A DNA stretch of 64,000 nt, taken from contig CAJIYP010000003.1 in NCBI GenBank assembly GCA_905181705.1, positions 186,001 through 250,000 on the forward strand, written 5' to 3'. Both the position numbers and the translations under genes were made by a program. Shown here one piece after another: positions 16,229 to 24,330 of the stretch. The notes under the pieces are model-generated. The model was not told where the DNA came from. It worked only from the letters and a program-made list of their open reading frames with translations, and searched no databases. The DNA comes from Cryomorphaceae bacterium BACL29 MAG-121220-bin8. Lineage in GTDB: Bacteria > Bacteroidota > Bacteroidia > Flavobacteriales > Flavobacteriaceae. How positions within the stretch are numbered: the first letter of the stretch is position 1; each line of letters begins with the position of its first letter.

Positions 16229-17051
16229 TAATGTTTCTGAAGTTTGTTCTAAAGTAGTAACTGAGTCCTACAGTACATCATTTTCTTTAGCAACAAAAAT
16301 GTTATCTCCTTCAATTAGACAAGATATTTATAATATTTATGGGTTTGTAAGATTTGCTGATGAAATAGTAGATAGCTTTCATGATTATAATAAAGAGGAG
16401 CTACTTAATAATTTCGAAAAAGAATTAACCTATGCATTAACAAATAAAATTAGCTTAAACCCAATTTTAAATTCATTTCAAAAAACAGTTAATAAATATA
16501 ATATTGACACCAGTTTAATCAATGCATTTTTAAAAAGTATGAGGTGGGATTTAGATAAAAACATATATTTAAATAAATCTGAATTTAATGAATATATTTA
16601 TGGCTCTGCTGATGTAGTCGGCCTCATGTGTCTTAAAGTTTTCGTCGTAGGAAATGAAAAAATGTATGAAGACCTTAAAGTTCCAGCCATGGCTTTAGGT
16701 TCAGCTTTTCAAAAAGTAAATTTCTTAAGAGATTTAAAGGCAGACCACGAAGGTTTAAATAGATCTTATTTTCCTGACTTAAATATTGAAAATTTTGATG
16801 AGATTTCTAAGAAAAAAATTTTAATTGATATTGAAAATGATTTTTCAGAAGCACTAAAAGGAATATTTAATCTACCTAAATCAGCAAGGTTTGGGGTTTA
16901 TACGGCTTATAAATATTATCTTAAATTATTAAAAAAGCTTAAAAAAACTCCTCCAATTAAAATCAAATCAACTAGAATAAGAGTTCCAAATTATCAAAAA
17001 ATGAATGTTTTAGCTAGATCATATGTGCGTTACAGATTAAATATATTATAA
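16212..17051 (+). CDS. crtB: Phytoene synthase
   Basis: 279 residues of the squalene/phytoene synthase family. It condenses two geranylgeranyl diphosphates to phytoene. Both Asp-rich Mg-diphosphate sites are present: GFVRFADEIVDSF near residues 44-56, and KVNFLRDLKADHEGLNRSYFP near 170. ESYSTSFSLATKML at the N-terminus is also family-typical. The gene overlaps crtI by 17 bp and is followed by crtZ after 8 bp, so all three are translated as a unit. Confidence 0.96.
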   Translation: MKKLFDNVSEVCSKVVTESYSTSFSLATKMLSPSIRQDIYNIYGFVRFADEIVDSFHDYNKEELLNNFEKELTYALTNKISLNPILNSFQKTVNKYNIDTSLINAFLKSMRWDLDKNIYLNKSEFNEYIYGSADVVGLMCLKVFVVGNEKMYEDLKVPAMALGSAFQKVNFLRDLKADHEGLNRSYFPDLNIENFDEISKKKILIDIENDFSEALKGIFNLPKSARFGVYTAYKYYLKLLKKLKKTPPIKIKSTRIRVPNYQKMNVLARSYVRYRLNIL

Positions 17052-17059
17052 TTTAAGAT

Positions 17060-17506
17060 ATGACTATTTTTATATGGATTGTAACAATATCACTAACATT
17101 TTTAATAATGGAATTTGTTGCTTGGTTTTCTCATAAGTACATAATGCATGGTTTCCTTTGGTTTTTACATAAAGACCATCACAAAAAAGATCATAAGTCT
17201 TGGTTTGAAAGAAATGATCTATTTTTTTTACAATTTGCAGCAATAAGTGCAATTTTTGTGATTTTATGGGGCGAATTTGACTTTTGGTTTGGTCTTCCCA
17301 TTGCGATTGGAATATTTCTTTACGGATTAGCATATTTCATAGTTCACGACATATTCATTCATCAAAGATTTAAAATTTTTAGAAATATTAATAACCGATA
17401 TGCAAGAGGAATTAGAAGAGGGCATAAAATGCACCATAAGCATATTGGGAAAGAAGATGGAGAGTGTTTTGGGATGCTTTTAGTTCCAAAAAAATATTTT
17501 AAATAA
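17060..17506 (+). CDS. crtZ: Beta-carotene hydroxylase
   Basis: 148 residues of the membrane fatty-acid hydroxylase superfamily. It adds 3-hydroxyl groups to beta-carotene to make zeaxanthin. Four hydrophobic helices carry the di-iron His clusters: HKYIMH, HKDHHKK, HDIFIHQ and HKMHHKH. It ends the crt operon. No lycopene cyclase (crtY) gene follows in this cluster, so the cyclase needed between CrtI and CrtZ must lie elsewhere. Its 3' end overlaps ribH by 8 bp. Confidence 0.95.
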   Translation: MTIFIWIVTISLTFLIMEFVAWFSHKYIMHGFLWFLHKDHHKKDHKSWFERNDLFFLQFAAISAIFVILWGEFDFWFGLPIAIGIFLYGLAYFIVHDIFIHQRFKIFRNINNRYARGIRRGHKMHHKHIGKEDGECFGMLLVPKKYFK

Positions 17507-17963
17507 GTGCCATCTTTATAGCTGCAATTGCAGCTTCAGTTCCCTTATTACCATACTTTCCACCGCTTCTGTCGATTGATTGTTGTTTGGAGTTATCAGT
17601 TAGAACACAAAAAATAACAGGACAATTTCCAATAACATTTAAATCCTTAATGCCGTTGGATGTAGCGTTACAAATAAAATCAAAATGTTTGGTTTCTCCC
17701 CTAATAACACTTCCAATAGCTATAACAACATCAACCTGATTATTTTGCATTTTTCTACAACCATAAATAAGTTCAAAACTGCCTGGAACATTCATGACCT
17801 GAATGTTTTTTTTAGGAACATTTACAGAATCTAGAAGTTCTAAACTACCATTTAATAAGTTATTAGTAATGTCACCATTCCAATTAGAAACAACAATTCC
17901 AAATTTAACATTAGTGGCATTAGGTATTAGACTTAAATCAATATTAAAAGATCTTGTAGACAT
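17499..17963 (-). CDS. ribH: 6,7-dimethyl-8-ribityllumazine synthase
   Basis: 154 residues, normal length. RibH joins the butanone phosphate with the ribitylaminopyrimidine in the penultimate step of riboflavin synthesis, usually as a 60-subunit shell. Signature parts: VVSNWNGDITNNLLNG with the conserved substrate-loop Trp-Asn, VPGSFELIYGCRKM, and GSVIRGETKHFDFICNATSNGI with the catalytic His; RSGGKYGNKGTEAA follows near the end. It lies 3 bp after the TPR gene on the same strand and converges on crtZ. Confidence 0.96.
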   Translation of the reverse strand: MSTRSFNIDLSLIPNATNVKFGIVVSNWNGDITNNLLNGSLELLDSVNVPKKNIQVMNVPGSFELIYGCRKMQNNQVDVVIAIGSVIRGETKHFDFICNATSNGIKDLNVIGNCPVIFCVLTDNSKQQSIDRSGGKYGNKGTEAAIAAIKMALI

Positions 17964-17966
17964 TAA

Positions 17967-18722
17967 TTATAGTATGTTTTTTCCTATTTGAATATCAATT
18001 AAATTAGATTGTGAAGATTTTGGGTAATCATTTTTGATTCTATTGTAATACTTTAATGCTTCTGATTTTTTACCAAGTAAAGTAGCAGTATTACCAGCTT
18101 TCAACAAAAACTTTGGGCTAGAAAATTTATTGGAGCTTGAATTTGCAGCCCTCCTGTAAGCATCTAGGGCATCATCCAGTTGATTAAGTTCAGCAAATGA
18201 ATCACCAATAACACCAACTGCTAAAGCTTTTAAAATCTCATCATCACTATTAAAGTTTTTTAAATATTCAATTGAATTTTGAAAATCATTTAAATTAAAA
18301 TACGCCATTCCCGCACTGTAAACAGAAATATTTGCAGCATCAGTTCCAGAATAATTTTTTATAATATCTAAAAATCCATATTTACCCTCACCTCCGTTTA
18401 GTGATAATAAAAATAAAGAATCACTATTCTCAGTATCACTTAAAGCTTTATTAAAATAGTTTTGAGCAGTAAAAAGTTCGTTATTAGCTTCATCAGATTT
18501 TGGTTGAAAAATTAAATTTTCATATCCTAGATATCCTAATACTGCAAAAACAGTTAATCCTACAAATCCAATAATATAATTTTGGTATTTAGATACTATT
18601 AACTCAGTTTTTGAAGCATTAACGTCTAAGGTCTCAAAAACTTCTGCAGTTGTACTATCATTCTTAGATGAATCAAAGCCTTTTGATTTTGATTTTGATG
18701 CTTTTTTCTTGTAGGTTGCCAT
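17967..18722 (-). CDS. Membrane-anchored tetratricopeptide-repeat protein
   Basis: 251 residues. A Lys/Ser-rich cytoplasmic N-terminus (KKKASKSKSKGF) leads to one membrane helix near 48-68 (YIIGFVGLTVFAVLGYLGY), followed by helical TPR-like repeats with Ala/Tyr periodicity (YSAGMAYFNLNDFQNSIEYL, IGDSFAELNQLDDALDAYRRA, LKAGNTATLLGKKSEALKYY). The layout resembles YfgM-type proteins with a cytoplasmic N-terminus and periplasmic TPRs, known to help envelope protein biogenesis in E. coli. Flavobacteria often carry such a gene directly upstream of ribH, as here (3-bp gap). The exact role is unknown. Confidence 0.85.
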   Translation of the reverse strand: MATYKKKASKSKSKGFDSSKNDSTTAEVFETLDVNASKTELIVSKYQNYIIGFVGLTVFAVLGYLGYENLIFQPKSDEANNELFTAQNYFNKALSDTENSDSLFLLSLNGGEGKYGFLDIIKNYSGTDAANISVYSAGMAYFNLNDFQNSIEYLKNFNSDDEILKALAVGVIGDSFAELNQLDDALDAYRRAANSSSNKFSSPKFLLKAGNTATLLGKKSEALKYYNRIKNDYPKSSQSNLIDIQIGKNIL

Positions 18723-18838
18723 AATGAATTTTAATAATTTGGTAAAAATAAAATTTTATTCCAATGATTTAAGAGAAAAAACTAATTATTTTTATATAAT
18801 TTGCAATCGAGTTCTAAAATATCTCACACAAAATTATA

Positions 18839-19927
18839 ATGGAAACATTAATCCTGAAAAAATTATCTCTTATCAACTATAAAAATCTTAATTCTGAATC
18901 ATTTGATTTAGATAAAAAAATAAACTGCTTTGTTGGAGATAATGGAGTTGGAAAAACTAATGTATTAGATTCAATATATCATTTAGCTACGACTAAAAGC
19001 TATTTTCATTCTCAAAGCTCACAATCTATTAATCATAAAGCTGATTTTATGGTAATTGAAGGAGATTTTAACAAAGGAGATAAATCAGAAAACATTATTA
19101 GTAGTTTAAAGAAAGGAAAAAAAAAAACAATTAAGAGGAATGGAAAAATATATAAAAAATTCTCTGACCATATAGGTTTGATTCCAGTAGTAATGATATC
19201 TCCTTATGATAGAGATTTAATTCAAGATGGCAGCTCAAACAGAAGGAAATTTATAGATAACGTAATTTCTCAAAACAATAAAACATATTTAAATCAGATA
19301 ATTAATTACCAAAAAATATTATCTCAGAGAAATGCTCTTTTAAAGTATTTTAAAAAAAATAATACTTTTGATATTACGATTTTAAAAGTTTACGATGATC
19401 AATTATCAGAACTTAGTTTACCAATACATAATACTAGATTAGATTTTTTTAAAAATTTCGTTCCAGTTTTTCTAAGGAGATATAACTCAATAAGTCAAAA
19501 CAAAGAAAAAGTTAATATTTCTTATGACAGTCAACTTAATCATGAATCATTAGATTCGTTGTTAAAGAATAGTTTAGAAAAAGATAGATTAATACAATTT
19601 ACCAGTTGTGGAGTTCACAAAGACGATTTAATATTTGAAATTGATGGATATCCAATAAAAAAACTTGGTAGTCAAGGGCAACAAAAGTCTTTTTTGATTT
19701 CTCTAAAACTTGCTCAATTTGATTATTTAAAAACAGAATCTAATTCATCGCCTATTTTACTATTAGACGATATATTTGATAAATTAGACAATAAACGAGT
19801 TCAACAATTGATTCAATTGGTTAATAATGATGAATTTGGACAATTATTTATTTCTGACACGGATTTAGACAGAACTGAAACTATTATTAGAAAAATTGAT
19901 TCCACATACAAAATGTTTGAATTATGA
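18839..19927 (+). CDS. recF: DNA replication and repair protein RecF
   Basis: 362 residues. RecF is an SMC-like ATPase that loads RecA at gapped DNA with RecO and RecR. It opens with LKKLSLINYKNLNSESFDLDKKINCFVGDNGVGKTN, containing Walker A at about 33-40. Near the middle is SPYDRDLIQDGSSNRRKFID; the C-terminal part has the ABC signature-like KKLGSQGQQKSFLISLKLAQ and Walker B SPILLLDDIFDKLD. It is not next to dnaA/dnaN/gyrB but overlaps a DUF721 gene by 4 bp (ATGA), a common Bacteroidota pairing. Confidence 0.96.
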   Translation: METLILKKLSLINYKNLNSESFDLDKKINCFVGDNGVGKTNVLDSIYHLATTKSYFHSQSSQSINHKADFMVIEGDFNKGDKSENIISSLKKGKKKTIKRNGKIYKKFSDHIGLIPVVMISPYDRDLIQDGSSNRRKFIDNVISQNNKTYLNQIINYQKILSQRNALLKYFKKNNTFDITILKVYDDQLSELSLPIHNTRLDFFKNFVPVFLRRYNSISQNKEKVNISYDSQLNHESLDSLLKNSLEKDRLIQFTSCGVHKDDLIFEIDGYPIKKLGSQGQQKSFLISLKLAQFDYLKTESNSSPILLLDDIFDKLDNKRVQQLIQLVNNDEFGQLFISDTDLDRTETIIRKIDSTYKMFEL

Positions 19928-20217
19928 AAAGAAACTTTGATGTAAAAAGTTTAAAATCAGTTTTAAACAAATTAATTGATAACGGCTCTTTAAATAGTGG
20001 TTTGAATAATATTAAGGTCCAAAGTTTATGGAAAAAAACAATGGGTGTGAACGTTAATTCTTACACAACTGAAATTCAATTAAAAAACAAAACTCTATAT
20101 GTGAGCCTTTCATCTTCAGTGTTAAGACAAGAATTAAGCTATGGTAAGGAAAAAATCATTGCTATAGTTAATAAAGAAATTGGAAAAAAAATTATTACTA
20201 AAATAGTTTTAAGATAA
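19924..20217 (+). CDS. DUF721 (DciA-like) domain protein
   Basis: 97 residues consisting of a single DUF721 domain: an N-terminal helix, then [42 protein letters not shown], the hallmark core with the conserved Trp and LxxxLxxQELxx. DUF721 proteins include DciA, proposed as the replicative helicase loader in bacteria lacking DnaC/DnaI. It is translationally coupled to recF through an ATGA overlap. Whether this short form acts on the DnaB encoded at 3.6 kb is an inference. It converges on ndk with a 9-bp overlap. Confidence 0.85.
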   Translation: MKRNFDVKSLKSVLNKLIDNGSLNSGLNNIKVQSLWKKTMGVNVNSYTTEIQLKNKTLYVSLSSSVLRQELSYGKEKIIAIVNKEIGKKIITKIVLR

Positions 20218-20628
20218 AATTTCAGAAGAACTAAAATGAAATGCCCCTTCAATTGCAGCGTTTTCGTCACTATCAGAACCATGCACAGCATTTTCACCCA
20301 TTGAAGAAGCATACAAACTCCTAATAGTTCCCTTTTTTGCTTCAGATGGATTAGTAGAGCCTATAAGTTCTCTAAAATCATCGACAGCATTGTCTTTTTC
20401 CAAAATAGCAGCAACAATAGGTCCCCTACTCATAAATGACACTAATTCATTAAAGAAAGGACGTTGATTATGAATTTCGTAAAAAAATTTTGCTTTTTCT
20501 AAACTAAGCTTAGTATACTTCATTGCAACTATTTTAAAACCAGCTGAATTTATTTTTTCTAAAATTGCTCCGATATGACCATTTTCGACAGCATCAGGCT
20601 TAATCATTGTAAAAGTTCTATTTTTCAT
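20209..20628 (-). CDS. ndk: Nucleoside-diphosphate kinase
   Basis: 139 residues from the ATG at 20628 ([17 protein letters not shown]); the track's longer start adds [15 protein letters not shown], which is not part of the family. It transfers the gamma-phosphate from ATP to other NDPs through a phospho-histidine. [18 protein letters not shown], the YxxHxxRPFF segment ([10 protein letters not shown]), and the active-site His in [13 protein letters not shown] are all present. Length is normal. A TAGGTTTG box lies 13-20 nt upstream. Confidence 0.96.
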   Translation of the reverse strand: MKNRTFTMIKPDAVENGHIGAILEKINSAGFKIVAMKYTKLSLEKAKFFYEIHNQRPFFNELVSFMSRGPIVAAILEKDNAVDDFRELIGSTNPSEAKKGTIRSLYASSMGENAVHGSDSDENAAIEGAFHFSSSEILS

Positions 20629-20640
20629 TATTTTTTTTTG

Positions 20641-20648
20641 CAAACCTA
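20641..20648 (-). promoter_or_regulatory. Possible -7 element of the ndk promoter
   Basis: On the minus strand TAGGTTTG matches TANNTTTG and lies 12 nt before the ndk start. No TTG was found at the right distance upstream, so the promoter is incomplete. Confidence 0.35.
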
Positions 20649-20686
20649 ATAAAAAAAAATAGTCTAACATCATAATACATTATTTG

Positions 20687-20694
20687 TATTTTTG
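20687..20694 (+). promoter_or_regulatory. Possible -7 element before the DUF2520 gene
   Basis: TATTTTTG ends only 4 nt before the ATG at 20699. If used, the mRNA would begin at about the start codon, that is, be leaderless. No matching -33 box was seen. Confidence 0.3.
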
Positions 20695-20698
20695 AGAG

Positions 20699-21463
20699 AT
20701 GATTAAGGTTGTAATTATTGGAACAGGAAATGTTGCTTATCATATTTCTAAAGCAGTTTTAAAAAATAAAAAACTTGAAATAGCCATGATTTGTGGAAGA
20801 AAAAAAAAGCTTCCAACTAACTTTAGCCAAGACATAGCCTATTCAAACAATTTTAAAAAAATCAAAAAAGCTGATTTATATATTATCTGTATAAATGATG
20901 ATAATATTTTTAAAATAAGTGAAAAGTTGAATATTGATAAAGAAAGTATTGTTGTACACACATCTGGGTCAACTGAACTTAACGTGTTGTCAAAACACAA
21001 TAATTATGGAGTAATTTATCCTCTTCAAACCTTTAGTAAAGACAAAGAGATTGAATTTAGTAATGTTCCTATTATTATAGAAGCTAATTCAAAATTAATA
21101 TTAAGCAGAATAAAAGAAATAAGTTCGTTTTTATCAAATAAAGTTCTAAAATGCAATAGCAATCAAAGAACATTTATTCATATTTCAGCGATTTTTACAA
21201 ATAATTTTTCAAATTTCATGAATGTAATTGCACAAGATATTTTAAAATCTCAAGACATAGATTCAGAAATTTTGAAACCATTACTTAATGAGACTATAGA
21301 CAAATTAAACTTTTTGACATCAAAAGAAGCGCAAACTGGACCTGCTGCAAGAAATGATAAAATTACAATTGAAAAACACTTAAATTTATTAAAAAAAACT
21401 AAGTATTTTGAAACCTATAATGCTCTTACAAAAGAAATTATAAATTTAAAAAATGAATTATAA
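20699..21463 (+). CDS. Rossmann-fold protein with DUF2520 domain
   Basis: 254 residues. The N-terminus is an NAD(P)-binding fold (KVVIIGTGNVAYHISKAVL) followed by an IICINDDNIFKISEKL strand and VVHTSGSTELNVL. The C-terminal half is the helical DUF2520 domain, with IFTNNFSNFMNVIAQDIL and the conserved GPAARND segment. These proteins resemble 6-phosphogluconate dehydrogenase-like reductases; the substrate is unknown. It heads a rightward run with the kdsC-like and maf genes (the next gene overlaps by 11 bp). Confidence 0.88.
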   Translation: MIKVVIIGTGNVAYHISKAVLKNKKLEIAMICGRKKKLPTNFSQDIAYSNNFKKIKKADLYIICINDDNIFKISEKLNIDKESIVVHTSGSTELNVLSKHNNYGVIYPLQTFSKDKEIEFSNVPIIIEANSKLILSRIKEISSFLSNKVLKCNSNQRTFIHISAIFTNNFSNFMNVIAQDILKSQDIDSEILKPLLNETIDKLNFLTSKEAQTGPAARNDKITIEKHLNLLKKTKYFETYNALTKEIINLKNEL

Positions 21464-21974
21464 AGAAAAGCTTAATAAAATTAAAACATTTGTTTTTGAT
21501 GTAGATGGTGTTTTCACTGATGGAAAAATCATGGTGGACTCCGAAGGAAACGAATCGAGGTCATTTAACACTAAAGATGGAATAGCTGTGAAATTAGCAA
21601 ACGATTTAGGTTATAATATAGCTATTATAACTGGCGCTAATAGTGAAGGAATAAGGGCAAGATTAAATAGACTTGGTATAAAAAATGTATATCTCAGTTC
21701 GGTTGACAAAGTAAAAGATCTATTAGATTATTCAAAAAAATATAATATTAATCTTGAGAAAACTGTATACATGGGAGATGATCTTCCCGATACCTTTCCA
21801 ATGAATTTGGTTGAATTAAAATCATGCCCTTTTGATGCTGCTCCTGAAGTAAGAGAAATATGTGATTACATTTCCAACAAAAATGGTGGGGAAGGGTGTG
21901 TAAGAGATATTATTGAACAAACTCTTAAAGTTCAGGGAAACTGGAGTATGAATAAAAAAAATCAAAATATTTAA
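21453..21974 (+). CDS. KdsC-type HAD phosphatase (3-deoxy-D-manno-octulosonate 8-phosphate phosphatase)
   Basis: 173 residues, a capless HAD phosphatase of the YrbI/KdsC group. FVFDVDGVFTDG near residues 14-25 gives the nucleophile Asp and acid/base Asp; SFNTKDGIAVKLANDLGY, IITGANSEG, the Lys in SVDKVKDLLDY, and YMGDDLPD complete the motifs. It probably makes Kdo from Kdo-8-phosphate for lipopolysaccharide core synthesis, but close relatives act on other nonulosonate phosphates, so I give no symbol. It overlaps the DUF2520 gene by 11 bp. Confidence 0.88.
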   Translation: MNYKEKLNKIKTFVFDVDGVFTDGKIMVDSEGNESRSFNTKDGIAVKLANDLGYNIAIITGANSEGIRARLNRLGIKNVYLSSVDKVKDLLDYSKKYNINLEKTVYMGDDLPDTFPMNLVELKSCPFDAAPEVREICDYISNKNGGEGCVRDIIEQTLKVQGNWSMNKKNQNI

Positions 21975-21977
21975 TTG

Positions 21978-22565
21978 ATGTTTTTTGAAAAATTAAAAAA
22001 CTACAATGTTTTATTAGCATCAAACTCAAAAAGAAGGCATGAACTTCTTAATCAACTTGGAGTTGAGTTTAAAATAGTAAATCAAAACATTGATGAATCA
22101 TTTTCTAGAAATCTAAAAAATAGTGAGATCACTGATTATTTAGCTAAAAAAAAATCATCTTCATTTATTAAAAATTTACAAAAAAATGATTTACTTCTTA
22201 GCTCAGATACAATAGTTTGGCACAAAAATACAGCCCTTGGTAAACCAAAAAACAGAGATGAAGCATTTGATATGATTAAGTCACTTGAAAACTCATCTCA
22301 TGAAGTAATTACATCAATTTGTATTTCAACAATAAAATCACAGGTGATTGTAAATGAAAAAACAATTGTTTATTTTGATAATATTGATAAAAATGATCTG
22401 TTATATTATACCAAAAAATCTGATGTATTAGATAGAGCAGGCAGCTATGGAATACAAGATTATATTGGTCATATTGGTATAAAAAAAATTGAAGGTTCAT
22501 ACAATAATGTATTAGGCTTTCCTACAAATTTATTTGTAAACACAATCAATTCTATGATTCTATGA
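21978..22565 (+). CDS. Maf family nucleoside-triphosphate pyrophosphatase
   Basis: 195 residues from the ATG at 21978 (the track used the TTG just before it). VLLASNSKRRHELLNQLGVEFKIV at the N-terminus, SSDTIVWHKNTALGKPKNRDEAFDMI in the middle and SYGIQDYIGHIGIKKIEGSYNNVLGFP near the end are the Maf signatures. Maf proteins hydrolyse modified or canonical nucleotides such as dTTP/UTP. Its TGA stop overlaps the ATG of a 30-codon ORF (ATGA), which in turn ends 1 bp before a sodium symporter, so the three are likely coupled. Confidence 0.93.
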   Translation: MFFEKLKNYNVLLASNSKRRHELLNQLGVEFKIVNQNIDESFSRNLKNSEITDYLAKKKSSSFIKNLQKNDLLLSSDTIVWHKNTALGKPKNRDEAFDMIKSLENSSHEVITSICISTIKSQVIVNEKTIVYFDNIDKNDLLYYTKKSDVLDRAGSYGIQDYIGHIGIKKIEGSYNNVLGFPTNLFVNTINSMIL

Positions 22566-22654
22566 AATGGCTAAAGGCTTACACGTTAATTTTAATTATA
22601 AATTTTTTGTATGTAATTTGTTTTATAATTCTAACAAATTTTTATTCGTTTTAA
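22562..22654 (+). CDS. 30-residue single-span membrane peptide (not in the ORF track)
   Basis: ATG overlaps the maf stop (ATGA), and TAA lies 1 bp before the ATG of the sodium:solute symporter. The 30 residues are a short basic N-terminus (MKWLKAY) and one long hydrophobic helix (TLILIINFLYVICFIILTNF). Its exact fit between two translated genes, with no spare bases, is the main evidence that it is real. It could be a small accessory subunit of the symporter, as small membrane proteins accompany some carriers of this family; that is inference. I do not recognise a named family. Confidence 0.6.
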   Translation: MKWLKAYTLILIINFLYVICFIILTNFYSF

Positions 22655-22655
22655 T

Positions 22656-24329
22656 ATGTCTTTAATTGATTGGTCAATACTTTTAACTACAATTTCTTTC
22701 ATAGTTATATATGGTGTTTATAAGACTAGAAAATTCAATACTATTAAAGATCATTTAAAAGGAGGCGGATCAGCAAATTGGTTAACTATAGGTTTGTCAG
22801 TTATGGCTACTCAAGCTAGTGCGATTACATTTTTATCGACACCTGGACAAGCTTATAATGACGGTATGGGATTTATTCAATTTTACTTTGGACTTCCACT
22901 TGCCATAATTGTTATTTGCATGGTTTTTATTCCAATATACCACAAGCTAAAAGTATATACAGCATATGAATATTTAGAAAAAAGATTTGATAGAAAAACT
23001 AGAACACTGGCTGCAATTTTGTTTTTAGTTCAAAGAGGACTAGCAGCTGGAATAACAATCTTTGCTCCTGCAATTATTCTTTCAACAATTTTAGGATGGG
23101 ATTTAAAATTACTAAACTTAACTATTGGTCTATTAGTGATTTTTTACACTGTAAGTGGTGGCACAAAAGCAGTTAGCATAACTCAAAAACAACAAATGTT
23201 TGTAATAATGAGTGGAATGATAATAGCCTTTGCGATTATATTAAATTCTTTTCCAGATAATTTAAATTTTACAGAAGCTATTAAAATGGCAGGAATTGGA
23301 GGAAAAATGGAAATTATAGATTTTTCATTTGATATTGATAAAAGATATACTTTTTGGAGTGGTATAACGGGTGGCTTTTTTTTAGCACTCTCATACTTTG
23401 GAACGGATCAGAGTCAAGTTCAAAGATATTTAACAGGAAAATCTGTAAAAGAAAGTCAGCTAGGTCTAATGTTTAATGCAGTATTAAAGATCCCTATGCA
23501 ATTCTTTATATTATTTATTGGAGTGATGGTATTTGTATTCTTTGAGTTTAACAATACACCCATAAACTTCAATCCACAAGTAGAAAATTATTTAGAGCAA
23601 TCTCAAAACCCAGAGTATTTAATTGAAAAAGAAAAATTCATATCTCTTAGAAAAGAAAAAAGAAATTTACAAAAAAAATATATTGATAACTTTGATTATA
23701 GTGAGACAAAAAATCTAGAAAAAGAAATCAAACAACTGCATAAAAACGAAAAGAAAATTAGAGAAACTGTAAAAAAAATTACAAAAAAAATTGCTCCATC
23801 AACTGTTGAATCTAACGATTTAGATTATGTTTTTATTTTTTTTATACTCAACTATCTGCCAAAAGGTATTATTGGCTTATTACTTGCTGTAATTTTAAGT
23901 GCAGCAATGTCATCAACTGCGTCAGAACTTAATGCACTATCAACAACAACCGTTATTGATATATATAAAAGAAATCATATTGAAAAAAAATCTGAAAAAC
24001 ATTATTTAAAAGCCTCAAAATGGTTTACAGTTATGTGGGGAGTAATTGCGATAATTTTTGCTAGTTTCGGATCCTTATTTGAAAATTTAATTCAACTAGT
24101 AAATTTAATTGGATCAATCTTTTACGGAACTATATTAGGTATTTTTATGGTAGCTTTTTTCTTTAAAAATATAAAAGGAAACCAAGTTTTTTATGCTGCA
24201 TGTATATCTCAAATATCAATATTTATGATCTACGGATTCATAGAAATTGGTTATTTGTGGTTAAATTTTATAGGAGCAATGTTAACAATTATTTTATCCC
24301 TATTTATTAATTTTTTTATAAAAAAATAA
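22656..24329 (+). CDS. Sodium:solute symporter family protein
   Basis: 557 residues with about 13 membrane helices. The SSS signatures are present: ANWLTIGLSVMATQASAITFLSTPGQAYNDG near 40-70, a VSGGTKAVSITQKQQMFVI segment, SYFGTDQSQVQRYLTGKS, and ILSAAMSSTASELNALSTTTVIDIYKR with its Na-site Ser residues. A highly charged insertion of about 90 residues (LIEKEKFISLRKEKRNLQKK onward), likely a cytoplasmic coiled coil, lies between helices before the PSTVESNDLDYVF segment. The substrate is unknown (sugars, sialic acid or similar). It directly follows the 30-residue membrane peptide gene. Confidence 0.93.
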   Translation: MSLIDWSILLTTISFIVIYGVYKTRKFNTIKDHLKGGGSANWLTIGLSVMATQASAITFLSTPGQAYNDGMGFIQFYFGLPLAIIVICMVFIPIYHKLKVYTAYEYLEKRFDRKTRTLAAILFLVQRGLAAGITIFAPAIILSTILGWDLKLLNLTIGLLVIFYTVSGGTKAVSITQKQQMFVIMSGMIIAFAIILNSFPDNLNFTEAIKMAGIGGKMEIIDFSFDIDKRYTFWSGITGGFFLALSYFGTDQSQVQRYLTGKSVKESQLGLMFNAVLKIPMQFFILFIGVMVFVFFEFNNTPINFNPQVENYLEQSQNPEYLIEKEKFISLRKEKRNLQKKYIDNFDYSETKNLEKEIKQLHKNEKKIRETVKKITKKIAPSTVESNDLDYVFIFFILNYLPKGIIGLLLAVILSAAMSSTASELNALSTTTVIDIYKRNHIEKKSEKHYLKASKWFTVMWGVIAIIFASFGSLFENLIQLVNLIGSIFYGTILGIFMVAFFFKNIKGNQVFYAACISQISIFMIYGFIEIGYLWLNFIGAMLTIILSLFINFFIKK

Positions 24330-24330
24330 A

